In this document: in pieces, positions 18,886 through 26,498 of the stretch
Numbering within the stretch: the stretch's first letter is position 1
Layout of the letters: every line of letters starts with the position of its first letter
Assembly (NCBI RefSeq): GCF_000170895.1
Contig: NZ_ABCS01000005.1
Location: 117,011-181,010, forward strand
Reading direction: 5' to 3'
From: Plesiocystis pacifica SIR-1
Lineage (GTDB): Bacteria > Myxococcota_A > Polyangia > Nannocystales > Nannocystaceae
Length of the DNA stretch: 64,000 nucleotides
Position numbers and translations under genes: made by a program
The notes under the pieces: generated by a model
Told to the model about the DNA's origin: nothing
Databases searched by the model: none
What the model saw: only the letters and a program-made list of their open reading frames with translations

Positions 18886-19568
18886 CAGTTGAGCTCGACT
18901 TTCTGGCCGTTGACCTTGACCGTGGTGTCGCCCTCGATGGTGATCTCCTTGCCGCGCAGCGAGAGCGTGCCGCCGGTCTCGAGGGCCAGGTCGCCGTCCT
19001 GGTCCAGGGTGATCTTCGCGGCCCCGCCGACCACCTCGACCCGGCCGTCGGAGTCGCTGGCGTGGCTGAGCTTGACGCTGACGCCTCCGGCGACCAGCTC
19101 GATCTCGCCTTCGCGCACGTGCACGGCCGCGTCCTTGTCCCCGCCCAGGGCGAGGCGGAAGGCCCGGCCCTCGTCCGTCAGCGCGATCGACAGCTGCAGG
19201 GCGTCGGCCTCGGGGTCTTCGACCTCCCCCGGCCAGACCAGCTTGAGCTCGTCGCGCTCGAAGCTCGGGGGCCGGCGCTGGTCCGAGTAGACCTGGCCGA
19301 CGACGATGGGCGAGCCCAGGTCGCCGCGGGCGAACAGCACCACGACCACGTCGCCCTCCCGGGGCAGGCCGCCGAAGCCCGTCGCGCCCACGGCCACGGC
19401 CACCCGCGGGATCGCCAGGCCCGAGTCCTTGAGCTGGATGCTGACGGTCTGGCCGTCGGGCTCCTCGCTGCCGGGGAAGCTCGAGGTGACCACGGCGAGC
19501 TCGCAAAAGCTGCGCTGCTCGAGCTCGTGGCGCGCCAGGGCGCGGATCGCCTCGCCCACGCGGCTCAC
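18885..19568 (-). CDS. gpV/Gp5-like spike protein (VgrG C-terminal half)
   Basis: 227 aa. The GTG at 19568 overlaps the gpD-like stop (GTGA) and is chosen over the open but Arg-rich upstream extension. An OB-fold base is seen early: VAVAVGATGFGGLPREGDVV then VLFARGDLGSPIVVGQVYSD, the gpV/VgrG signature. It is followed by a beta-helix-like tail of short strands (ELVAGGVSVKLSH, GGTLSLRGKEITIEG) ending in KVELN. Many CIS encode hub and spike as one VgrG; here they are two genes. Confidence 0.82.
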   Translation of the reverse strand: MSRVGEAIRALARHELEQRSFCELAVVTSSFPGSEEPDGQTVSIQLKDSGLAIPRVAVAVGATGFGGLPREGDVVVVLFARGDLGSPIVVGQVYSDQRRPPSFERDELKLVWPGEVEDPEADALQLSIALTDEGRAFRLALGGDKDAAVHVREGEIELVAGGVSVKLSHASDSDGRVEVVGGAAKITLDQDGDLALETGGTLSLRGKEITIEGDTTVKVNGQKVELN

Positions 19569-20587
19569 GGCAAGCCTCCGATCGCGGCCCCGAGGGCCCC
19601 GGCGAAGTCCGACAGCCCGCCGGTCTCGGCGCTGGCCCACAGCTCGCTCTGGGTCGCGCGCCCTGCCCCGGCGCCGGGACGCAGGCGGTGGACGACCTGA
19701 CGCACGCGGCACTCGGCCAAAGAAGCGTGCTCGGGGGCGTCGTGGAGCTCGACGCGGGCGCCGGGATCGATCTGCGGGAGCAGCCAACAGCGCATGCGCA
19801 CCGGGGCCGCCCGTCGACGCATGCGCCCGGTCCAGCTCGCGGCGGCCGAGCGGGCGTCGTCGACGGTGCGCGCCAGCGGCTCGGCCCGCCAGCGGACCCC
19901 CGCGCCCGCCGGGCTCCCGCCGCCTGCCGCGAAGTCGGCCGCGACCCACAAGCTCTCGCCGCTGTCCGGCGCGCCCCCGCCCTCGCCCGCGACGTAGGCC
20001 TCGTTGGGGTCTGCGTGGCGGCTGGTGTGGGCGAGGTCGACGAGCTCGCGACCGTAGCGCAGGGCGTGCTCCCCCGCCGGGCCGTGCTCGCCGACGACCA
20101 ACGTGCCCTCGCCGTCGAAGCCCGCCTGCAGCCCGCCCGCGGCGCAGACCCGGCCGATCAGGTCCAGGGCCGTCGAGCGCCCCTCGCACACGAACAGCGC
20201 CGTCTGGGCGTCGCCGCCCTCGATCTCGACCTCGACCTCGGCCTCCTCGCACAGGCGCTCGAGGATCTCGGACAGGGTCACCTTCTCCAGGCTGGCCGCG
20301 GGCCGGGTCCGGGCGAGCTGCAGGGCTGGGCCGTGGGCGGTGACGGTCAGGCTCCGCAGGCCCCGACGCACCGCGCTGAGGGTCCCGCTGAACACCGCGC
20401 TCGAGCCCTCCCCGCCGTCGAGCTCGAGGCTGACGGGGTCCCCGGGCTCGGCCTCGAAGGTCGTCCCGGCGGGCAAGGTGCAGACCAGGCGATCGACGAT
20501 GGGCAGCAGGCCCCGGCGCAGCTCGAGGCGGCCGACGTGCGCGTAGCGGAGCTCGCCGATGTCCAGGGTCAGCGCGGGCGTCAGCAT
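19565..20587 (-). CDS. gpD-like baseplate hub protein (phage late control D / VgrG N-terminal half)
   Basis: 340 aa from ATG at 20587, which shares a base with the previous stop. The product has the gpD/gp27 hub layout: an early beta-barrel (LPAGTTFEAEPGDPVSLEL, FSGTLSAVRRGLRSLTVTAH), a helix with TLSEILERLCEEAEVE, then TALDLIGRVCAAGGLQAGFD and EHALRYGRELVDLAHTSR, and a second beta barrel. It forms the trimeric ring on which the gpV spike sits. Adjacent and overlapping with the spike gene. Confidence 0.75.
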   Translation of the reverse strand: MLTPALTLDIGELRYAHVGRLELRRGLLPIVDRLVCTLPAGTTFEAEPGDPVSLELDGGEGSSAVFSGTLSAVRRGLRSLTVTAHGPALQLARTRPAASLEKVTLSEILERLCEEAEVEVEIEGGDAQTALFVCEGRSTALDLIGRVCAAGGLQAGFDGEGTLVVGEHGPAGEHALRYGRELVDLAHTSRHADPNEAYVAGEGGGAPDSGESLWVAADFAAGGGSPAGAGVRWRAEPLARTVDDARSAAASWTGRMRRRAAPVRMRCWLLPQIDPGARVELHDAPEHASLAECRVRQVVHRLRPGAGAGRATQSELWASAETGGLSDFAGALGAAIGGLP

Positions 20588-21243
20588 CACTCGCCCCCTC
20601 CCGAGAGCTCGCGCAGGGCCGCCCCCGCGTCGCTGGCTCCGCCGCCCACGCCCTCCATGGACCCCGCCTCGCGCTGCATCGGCTCGAGGGGGTTGCCGGC
20701 GTCGAGGCTGGCGAGGCCGCCGAGGGCCTCGAGGCCCGCGAGCACGTCCCCGGCCATCTCCATCACGTCCTGGAGGGCGCCGGCTTGGTCCATGATGTCG
20801 CCGAGCAGGTCGGTGTCGAAGCCCAGATCGCCGAAGCCGTCGAGGCCGCCGAAGGGCGAGAGCGAGGCCGGCTCGGGGAGCGGCGGCGACTCGCGCAGCA
20901 CGATGCGGTAGGCGAAGCGGTTGGGCCGCCCGCCCTGCTCCTCGAACTGCGCCTCGACGATCACCATCTTCTCGATCTCGAGGGCCGTGGTGATGTCGGC
21001 CGTGAAGTCGACCTCTCCGCCCTCGACGACCTTGTCCTGGAGGGCGTCGAGCTCGTCGAGGGCGTCCTCGCCGACCAGCAGGCCGCGCAGCTCGACCTCG
21101 TGGGAGGCCCGGCCCAGGCGCTGCTGGACGTCGCCCGCGAGGCCGGCGACGGGGGTCGAGGCCAGGCGCGCCCGGGTGCGCTGGCGGGCCGAGGACACCA
21201 GCTCCAAGAGCAGGTCGTCGATCATCGGCACCGCCCCGCTCAC
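20587..21243 (-). CDS. 218-aa putative baseplate hub/tube-adaptor protein
   Basis: GTG at 21243 overlaps the upstream stop (GTGA); an internal ATG at residue 7 is an alternative. The central 100 residues (ASHEVELRGLLVGEDALDEL, then GEVDFTADITTALEIEKMVI and NRFAYRIVLRESPPLP) resemble tail hub-adaptor proteins with a compact beta-domain. The C-terminal third is Gly/Asp/Leu-rich and likely flexible. It sits just before the gpD-like hub, where P2-like phages encode gpU/gpX and CIS encode the tube-to-hub adaptor. The role is inferred from position. Confidence 0.55.
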   Translation of the reverse strand: MSGAVPMIDDLLLELVSSARQRTRARLASTPVAGLAGDVQQRLGRASHEVELRGLLVGEDALDELDALQDKVVEGGEVDFTADITTALEIEKMVIVEAQFEEQGGRPNRFAYRIVLRESPPLPEPASLSPFGGLDGFGDLGFDTDLLGDIMDQAGALQDVMEMAGDVLAGLEALGGLASLDAGNPLEPMQREAGSMEGVGGGASDAGAALRELSGGGE

Positions 21244-22226
21244 GGCTCCACCCCCTGCTCGAAGAGCGCGCGCTCGAGCACGTCGGCGAGGCGCTCCTCG
21301 AGCTGGTCGAGGGCGTCGAGCTCATCGTCGAGGTCGGGCTCGGGGCTGGGCTCGGGGTGCCCGGAAGCGGCAGGATGAAAGCGGAGGTCTTCGCTCGATC
21401 CGAGCGCGCCCGCGCGGGGTCCGAAGGGGGTCTCGGCCACGGCGTGGGCGCGCAGGGGCGGCGGCAGGTCGAAGGCGGCCGCGTTCTCGTTCGCGCGCAG
21501 GGGCTCGCGCGCGGGCCTCGAAGGGCGCGCTGCCGTGTCGAGGGCGGCTTCACTTCGCGCGGCTCGGCTCGACACGGGGAGGGGCTCGGCGAGCTCTCGA
21601 GCGACGCGGCGAGGCGCGTCGAGGGTGGACGCCTCGACTGTGTGACGAGGTGAGTTGGAAGCCAGCGGCTCCGTCGGCGCGGGCGCAGACTGGTGAAGCT
21701 CCACGGGCGCCTCGCGGGTCGAGGTCGGGGTCCGCTGCTCGGGGGTGGGCTCCGGCCGCACCGCTCGCCGACGACCTCCAAGGACCAAGCGGCCGCCGGC
21801 CCAGGGCGAGCGAGCCTCGGCCGCGCTCGCCGAGCCTTCGTCCCCAGCGGGAGCACGCTGCGCTGGACCCACGCGCAAAGGCGCGGCCCAGGGGCTCTCC
21901 CCCCGTCCGCGCTTCGCTTCATTGGCGTTGCGATCGCCAGGGCCCGTTGCGGCGTCCCTGGACGAGCCCACATCCGACGAGCGCTCGACCGCGCGCTGGC
22001 TAGGCCAGTCCCGCGTACCTTCGTCGGCGCCCGCACGCTCTGGAGCGTCGCCGCTGCGCTCGGGCGGAGCAGCGAGCGCGCGCGCGTCTCCAGCCTGACC
22101 CTCGACCACCGGCGCGACACCGACCGGCGGCGCCGCCCCGACGCTCCCCGCCAGCGCGGCGAGCTGGCGCTCGAGCGAGTCGAGGACGGCGACCTGCGCC
22201 GCCAGGGCGGACTCGAGCTCAGTCAT
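21240..22226 (-). CDS. 328-aa intrinsically disordered protein of the CIS operon
   Basis: ATG at 22226 lies inside the end of the upstream gene (8-bp overlap). Only the ends look folded: an N-terminal helix (MTELESALAAQVAVLDSLER) and a C-terminal acidic amphipathic helix (DDELDALDQLEERLADVLER). The 250 residues between are rich in Pro, Ala, Arg, Glu, Ser and Gly with no regular pattern, so disordered. In the slot where many phages have a tape-measure gene, this product is short and unstructured. It could tether two tail parts or act as an assembly factor. No family recognised. Confidence 0.6.
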   Translation of the reverse strand: MTELESALAAQVAVLDSLERQLAALAGSVGAAPPVGVAPVVEGQAGDARALAAPPERSGDAPERAGADEGTRDWPSQRAVERSSDVGSSRDAATGPGDRNANEAKRGRGESPWAAPLRVGPAQRAPAGDEGSASAAEARSPWAGGRLVLGGRRRAVRPEPTPEQRTPTSTREAPVELHQSAPAPTEPLASNSPRHTVEASTLDAPRRVARELAEPLPVSSRAARSEAALDTAARPSRPAREPLRANENAAAFDLPPPLRAHAVAETPFGPRAGALGSSEDLRFHPAASGHPEPSPEPDLDDELDALDQLEERLADVLERALFEQGVEP

Positions 22227-22743
22227 CCTGGATCACGATCCGCTTCCAGCCCGGGGGCGGACCCTCGAGCTCCGGTGGCGCGACCGCGGGCGCGGGCGGC
22301 CTCGCGGTCCCAGGCTCGAGCGAGCGCGCCAGACGATCGAGGCCGACCGCGCCCTCTCGGGCGAGCTGCCCCGCCGTCCAGCCGAAGTCACGGGCCAGAG
22401 CCAGCTCGACGGCGTCGAGGCGCGGGAGGCCCCGCTGGCCGTCGACCCCGAGCAGCTCCAGGAGCAGGTGGGCATAGAGCGGGTGGAGCTCGACGGGCGG
22501 GACCGGCTCGCACAGCAGCGCGACGAGCCCGCTGACGAAGCGCTCGGCGTCGAGGCGCCCGTCTTCGACGCAGGCTTCGAGCAAGCGCCGACGCTCGCCC
22601 CAGCGCCACTCGCGAGCGACCACGCGCCGCCCCCAGCCGTCGAGGACCCACCGCCCCGAGACCAGCTCTCGGCGCAGGCGCAGACCCTCGTGCCGGCAGG
22701 GCAGCTCGATCTCCACCTCGCGGCTGTGGCTCGCCTCGCCCAT
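22219..22743 (-). CDS. 174-aa CIS protein, possible tail assembly chaperone
   Basis: ATG at 22743 has GAGG five bases ahead; a GTG six bases further upstream is possible. The N-terminus is a beta hairpin domain (EVEIELPCRHEGLRLRRELV, then GRRVVAREWRWGERRRLLEA). The helical middle reads GRLDAERFVSGLVALLCEP, and a Pro-rich segment leads to a short end GWKRIVIQDD. The W..GER..LL..C...G.LD...F...L..LLC pattern is seen in small proteins that follow tube genes and are proposed to act as tail assembly chaperones. Lies between tube and hub genes. Confidence 0.5.
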   Translation of the reverse strand: MGEASHSREVEIELPCRHEGLRLRRELVSGRWVLDGWGRRVVAREWRWGERRRLLEACVEDGRLDAERFVSGLVALLCEPVPPVELHPLYAHLLLELLGVDGQRGLPRLDAVELALARDFGWTAGQLAREGAVGLDRLARSLEPGTARPPAPAVAPPELEGPPPGWKRIVIQDD

Positions 22744-22774
22744 GCTCACCTCGGCCCGAGCGCTTCAGCTCGGC

Positions 22775-23176
22775 TCAGGCCTCCGCTCCGCCCGCGTCCT
22801 CTTCGCGCACGCGGACCGCGGTGAACTCGTAGATCGTCTCGCCGTGGCCGCCGCTTGCCATGCGGAACTCCTTGTTGCGCATGTGGCACTCGTCGAAGGC
22901 GACGGAGCGGCCGCCCTCGCCGTGGCGGAGGTTGGCGACGATCTGGAACGCGGCCCCGCTGGCCGAGAGCGCGTCGAGCTCGGGGCTGGTCGAGGCCACG
23001 CGCACGCGGCCGACGACCCGTCGGGCTCCGTAGTACACGGCGAGGCGCTCGTCGCTGCCGAGGCCATGGACCTCGGCCTGCTCGCGCTCTTGCCGGTAAT
23101 CGATCGACTGCACCCCGGCGATGCTGGTGTTGTCCACCAGGACGCCGGAGCTGTTGGCGGTGAAGACGGTCGACAT
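22775..23176 (-). CDS. Tail tube protein
   Basis: 133 aa. ATG at 23176 is 10 bases after the sheath stop with AGGAAG between, which sets the start and shows coupling. The protein is mostly beta strands: VLVDNTSIAGVQSIDYRQER, AVYYGARRVVGRVRVASTS, AAFQIVANLRHGEGGRSVAF and ETIYEFTAVRVREED, the order expected of the tube fold common to phage tubes, Hcp and XkdM. It should form the rigid inner tube driven out by sheath contraction. Only one tube gene is seen in the window, whereas Afp-like CIS have two. Confidence 0.7.
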   Translation of the reverse strand: MSTVFTANSSGVLVDNTSIAGVQSIDYRQEREQAEVHGLGSDERLAVYYGARRVVGRVRVASTSPELDALSASGAAFQIVANLRHGEGGRSVAFDECHMRNKEFRMASGGHGETIYEFTAVRVREEDAGGAEA

Positions 23177-23186
23177 GGCGGCTTCC

Positions 23187-25532
23187 TCAGTTCTTGACGG
23201 TGATCGTGGCGTAGACGTAATCGATGGCGCGGACCGGGCGGACCGCGACGTCGATGCGGACGATGCCCGCGGCGAAGTCGGTCTGCGACGAGTAGACGTC
23301 GACCTGGAAGGCCGGGCTCTCGCCGTCGACGGAGGGCACCAGCGCCCCGTCGCGCTCCATCTGGGTGAAGGTCGCAACGATCATCTGCTTGAGCGCGTTG
23401 CGGGCGTCGGCGTTGTTGAGCTCGCCGATGAAGCGGTCGGCGATGGCCTGGACCCGGCGCACGCACACGTCGGCGGTGCGCGTGACCGAGATCTGGTCGC
23501 CGGTGGTCGAGATGCCCTTGAGGCAGATCGTGCCCCGGCCGCGGCGCTTTTGGACCACGCACAGGTTGCCCTGCTCGCCGACGAGCTTGTCGAGCTCGCC
23601 GTCGCGGTAGCGGTGCAGCGGCACCCCGAGGGCGGCGATGCCCTTGAAGGTGGGCGACTGGAAGTACTCGAGGTGGCCGAGCAAGCCGGCGACGGCCCCC
23701 TCGCTGCCTGCGGGGGTGCACAGCACGAAGCGGCGGTCCCCGACCTCGCCGGCGTGGGCGACGATGGCCTTGACGTCGCCCTCCTCGCTCGGCGCGATCG
23801 AGCCGATCACGATGCGCGGCCGGGCCTTGTCGGCCTGGGCCCGGGCGTGCCCGAGCATGTGGCGCTGGACGGCGAGGTGGTCGAGGTCGGCGTCGGCCCA
23901 GCCCTGGAGCCCGGCGAGCAGCATGTCGACGGCCTCCTCGGCCGCGAGCGCGTCGACGGCGTCGGTCCACGCCCCCGTACCCGGCGAGGCCCCCCCGGCG
24001 AAGGACTTGGCGTCGCTCAGGGCCCGCGGCCAGCTCTTGGCCCCGGCGGGGCGGAAGCGGTCGATGGCCCGGACGAGGGTGCTGTCCTCGGCCAGGGCGG
24101 TGACCAGGTAGCGGCCGGCCTTGGGGTCCGGGTCCATGGTCAGGCCGTCGAAGTCCTCGCGGGGCGCGAAGCCGTCGTCGGTCTGGACCCCGACGACCAG
24201 GCGCACGGTCCCGGCGCGAGACCCCGTGAGCACGCGGACCCGCAGTCGGGTCGCGTCGGCCCCAGCGCTCGGCGCCGGCACGAGCACGGCGACGTCGTCG
24301 TCGGTGTTGGTCCGCCCGCGCAGGCCCAGGGCCCGCCCGGCGTCCCGGCCCCCGTGGAGCCGGCCGGCGTTGTCCGAAGTGGCCAGGGGCAGCAAGTCGG
24401 CGTCGCCGGCGTCCCGCAGCGCGGCCTGGACGTGGCCGTCGTCGTTGAGGGCGTCGACGATGGCCTGGGCGCTGGCCAGATCGCTCAGTACCGAGGTGCT
24501 GACGCCCACGCGCTCGACGGTCACGCTGACCGTGGCCTCGAGGTTCAGGGCGCCGCCGGTCGCCACGGGCAGCACCGCGCCGGTGGCCTCCGCGACGATC
24601 TGCCCGTGGGCCGCGAGGGCGTCGACGAGCGCGGTCAGGGTCTCGGCCACGTGCACCGCCGGCCCGCCGGCCATGCCCCCGACGGTCAGCGAGATGCCGC
24701 CGCCCGGTGCCGCCACGATCTCGACGGAGATGCTCGTGCCCGCGGACCCGGCATCGGCCGCGCGGACGGTCAGCGCGGCGTTGCCCTCGGCGTCGGGGAA
24801 GCTGCGGCTGGCCCGACCCGGCGCGACGGAGAAGGCCACGCCGTTGCCGGCCTCGCCCGAGTCCGTGGCCTCGAGATCGATGAGCGGACCGCCCGAGCCG
24901 ACGATCGTCCCGATCGCGGCCTGAGCCGGCGCGTGGGCGATGGGCGTGGCCGTGGCCAGCAGCGCCGGCAGGTCGGTCATGAACACCGGATCGAGGGCGA
25001 CGATGGTCTGGCTCTCGGCGTTGATGCGCCGGAAGAAGTCGTTGTCGTCGCCGGCCCGGAAGACCAGGTTGCGGTGACGCTCGATCACCGCGCCGTCGTA
25101 TAGAAGATCGAGGTGCACCCGGCTGACGGTCACCCCGTCGGCGGCGAAGGCCCGGGTCACCCGGACCGAGAGCCGGTTGCCCCACGGGCCCACGGCCCGG
25201 GCCCGCAGCAGCGCGACCTTGTCGGGGCTGGGCAGCTCGTCGTCGAACAGCTCGAGCGCGGCCGGGACCCCGGCGCTCTCGTCGACCGGGGATACGATCA
25301 GCTGAGAGACCCCGTTTGCGAGGGCTGAGAGCGCCTCTGGGAAGCTATAGCGGGTCGCCGGGCCGAACAGCGCCAGCAACTCCTGGCTCGTGGTGACGGC
25401 GACGGGCCCCTCGCCGGGGTCGAGATCGACGATCCCCACGGCGCCGAGGATCCCCGTGCGCGACGGCAGAGGTGGCCTGACTTCGAAGCGCGTAGCGACG
25501 CTGACTCCTGGAACGACTAGTGCTTGCGGCAT
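23187..25532 (-). CDS. Contractile tail sheath protein
   Basis: 781 aa, longer than most sheaths. The N-terminus has the sheath opening (PGVSVATRFEVRPPLPSRTG, then ILGAVGIVDLDPGEGPVAVT). The C-terminal 300 residues show the conserved contraction domain, including SPTFKGIAALGVPLHRYRDG, GRGTICLKGISTTGDQISVT, RRVQAIADRFIGELNNADAR and a final beta strand DYVYATITVKN that swaps to neighbours. About 340 residues in between form a Val/Thr/Gly/Ala-rich beta insertion likely on the outer surface. First gene of the operon, with AGGAG five bases before its ATG. Confidence 0.92.
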   Translation of the reverse strand: MPQALVVPGVSVATRFEVRPPLPSRTGILGAVGIVDLDPGEGPVAVTTSQELLALFGPATRYSFPEALSALANGVSQLIVSPVDESAGVPAALELFDDELPSPDKVALLRARAVGPWGNRLSVRVTRAFAADGVTVSRVHLDLLYDGAVIERHRNLVFRAGDDNDFFRRINAESQTIVALDPVFMTDLPALLATATPIAHAPAQAAIGTIVGSGGPLIDLEATDSGEAGNGVAFSVAPGRASRSFPDAEGNAALTVRAADAGSAGTSISVEIVAAPGGGISLTVGGMAGGPAVHVAETLTALVDALAAHGQIVAEATGAVLPVATGGALNLEATVSVTVERVGVSTSVLSDLASAQAIVDALNDDGHVQAALRDAGDADLLPLATSDNAGRLHGGRDAGRALGLRGRTNTDDDVAVLVPAPSAGADATRLRVRVLTGSRAGTVRLVVGVQTDDGFAPREDFDGLTMDPDPKAGRYLVTALAEDSTLVRAIDRFRPAGAKSWPRALSDAKSFAGGASPGTGAWTDAVDALAAEEAVDMLLAGLQGWADADLDHLAVQRHMLGHARAQADKARPRIVIGSIAPSEEGDVKAIVAHAGEVGDRRFVLCTPAGSEGAVAGLLGHLEYFQSPTFKGIAALGVPLHRYRDGELDKLVGEQGNLCVVQKRRGRGTICLKGISTTGDQISVTRTADVCVRRVQAIADRFIGELNNADARNALKQMIVATFTQMERDGALVPSVDGESPAFQVDVYSSQTDFAAGIVRIDVAVRPVRAIDYVYATITVKN

Positions 25533-25537
25533 CCGAG

Positions 25538-25542
25538 CTCCT
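25538..25542 (-). promoter_or_regulatory. Ribosome binding site of the sheath gene
   Basis: AGGAG on the minus strand lies five bases before the ATG at 25532. This is the strongest Shine-Dalgarno at the head of the CIS operon and fixes the sheath start. Confidence 0.75.
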
Positions 25543-25584
25543 AGACTCGACGAATATCGATATCTCGATTCCCCAACAGCGAGG

Positions 25585-25610
25585 TGCTGCGCACCCTAGC
25601 ATGCTGCGCA
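25585..25610. repeat. Direct repeat of TGCTGCGCA upstream of the sheath gene
   Basis: TGCTGCGCA occurs at 25585-25593 and again at 25602-25610, a 17-base period. Each copy contains the palindromic core TGCGCA. Placed 50-80 bases before the sheath start, the pair could be an operator. Confidence 0.5.
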
Positions 25611-25630
25611 AGTCGCGGACAACGGGTTAA

Positions 25631-25649
25631 TAACGCTCCGCTAACGCTC
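25631..25649. repeat. Direct repeat TAACGCTC, 11-base period
   Basis: TAACGCTC occurs at 25631-25638 and 25642-25649, spaced by one helical turn, in an otherwise AT-rich stretch preceded by GGTTAA. Typical geometry for two monomers of a regulator binding one face of DNA. Confidence 0.5.
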
Positions 25650-25655
25650 TCAGGT

Positions 25656-25667
25656 CACGATATCGTG
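25656..25667. promoter_or_regulatory. 12-bp perfect palindrome CACGATATCGTG
   Basis: The sequence reads the same on both strands and lies six bases after the TAACGCTC repeats. It is a candidate dimeric regulator site between the CIS operon and the divergent membrane-protein gene. Confidence 0.45.
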
Positions 25668-25876
25668 GCTTTCCCATCCTCCCCTCCCAACCTCCACGTC
25701 GGGTGCAACACACAGTGACTGTTTAAAGTGTATTCAAAAATGACTCTCCAAAAATCCATGATGACTGCATTTAATTCACTCGACTCTCGGCCCTCTACTG
25801 TTGTCACCCCGGCGGACCAAAACGACCCACAATTCCCTTCGCGCCCTTCACGCCACTTCCGTGTATGGTCCCGCCG

Positions 25877-26494
25877 ATGACCACCAACGATCCCTACGCC
25901 AAGGTCCGAGGCATCAGCGGCGCGCTGCTGATCTTCTTGGGCGCGCGCGCCAGCATGCGCGTGATCAGCTTCCTGGTCTTCCGCCTGACGGACCCGCCGC
26001 CCGGAGAGATCACCGCCGAGCAGTTCGATCGCATGCAGAGCATCGACGCCGCCTTGCTCGGCGTCGAGAACCTCGCCGCCTTCGTCGGCATGATCCTGTT
26101 CATCATCTGGACCTTCCGCGCGACCAAGGCGATCCGCGCCAGCGGCAAGGACACCAAGCTCGGCCCGGGCCTGGCCTCGCTGGGCTGGTTCATCCCCTTC
26201 GCCAACGTCGTGCTGCCGTGGCTGGGCGTCCGCGACATCCTCGACAAGCTCGGCGAAAAGAAGATGCTCGCGGGGATCTGGTGGATCCTGTGGCTGATCA
26301 ACATGCCCCTCAACGGCGCCCAGAACCTCGGACGGCAGATGTCGCGCATGCCCGACGAGATCTACGACATGCTCTCCGCGGACCAGCTCATGGCCATGGA
26401 GGCGACCTTTTGGCCCTACTTCCTGATCGACACCGCGGCCTGGGCGATGCTCGTGCTGATCGTCTACAAGGTCCGCGAGGCCGTGACCAAGTAG
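25877..26494 (+). CDS. DUF4328-like membrane protein
   Basis: 205 aa from ATG at 25877 (MTTNDPYAK); an ATG at 25865 would add four residues and neither has a clear Shine-Dalgarno. Membrane segments are visible at the start (GALLIFLGA...VISFLVF), in the middle (AAFVGMILFIIWTF), around FIPFANVVLPWLG, IWWILWLINMP and at the end (DTAAWAMLVLIVYKV). The sequence WTFRATKAIRASGKDTKLGP followed by GLASLGWFIPFANVVLPW matches the DUF4328 pattern of a Gly-rich loop before an F-PxxN-x-x-x-P-W helix. Function unknown. Ends four bases before the convergent AraC gene. Confidence 0.75.
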   Translation: MTTNDPYAKVRGISGALLIFLGARASMRVISFLVFRLTDPPPGEITAEQFDRMQSIDAALLGVENLAAFVGMILFIIWTFRATKAIRASGKDTKLGPGLASLGWFIPFANVVLPWLGVRDILDKLGEKKMLAGIWWILWLINMPLNGAQNLGRQMSRMPDEIYDMLSADQLMAMEATFWPYFLIDTAAWAMLVLIVYKVREAVTK

Positions 26495-26498
26495 TCCA

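Larger units (their letters stand above)
25533..25876. other. AT-rich divergent intergenic region driving the CIS operon and the DUF4328-like gene
   Basis: 344 bases without a gene. It is the most AT-rich stretch in the window (for example around 25715-25785, with runs of A and T such as CAAAAATG). It contains the two direct repeats, the palindrome above and a GATATCGATATTCG-type motif near 25551-25566. No sigma-70 box could be fixed with confidence. Confidence 0.6.

Noticed and set aside
19569..22120. N-terminal extensions of the gpV and gpD genes in their frames
   Set aside because: The upstream parts are Arg/Pro/Ser-rich shadow sequence overlapping other genes, and start codons at the GTGA/TGATG junctions give proteins of the right length.
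1..25532. Prophage
   Set aside because: No terminase, portal, capsid, integrase or lysis genes and no att repeats; only tail genes in one operon.
1..25532. Type VI secretion system
   Set aside because: No TssJLM membrane complex, TssBC pair, ClpV or Hcp family members; the large sheath and gpD/gpV/gp25/gpJ set are phage-tail-like.
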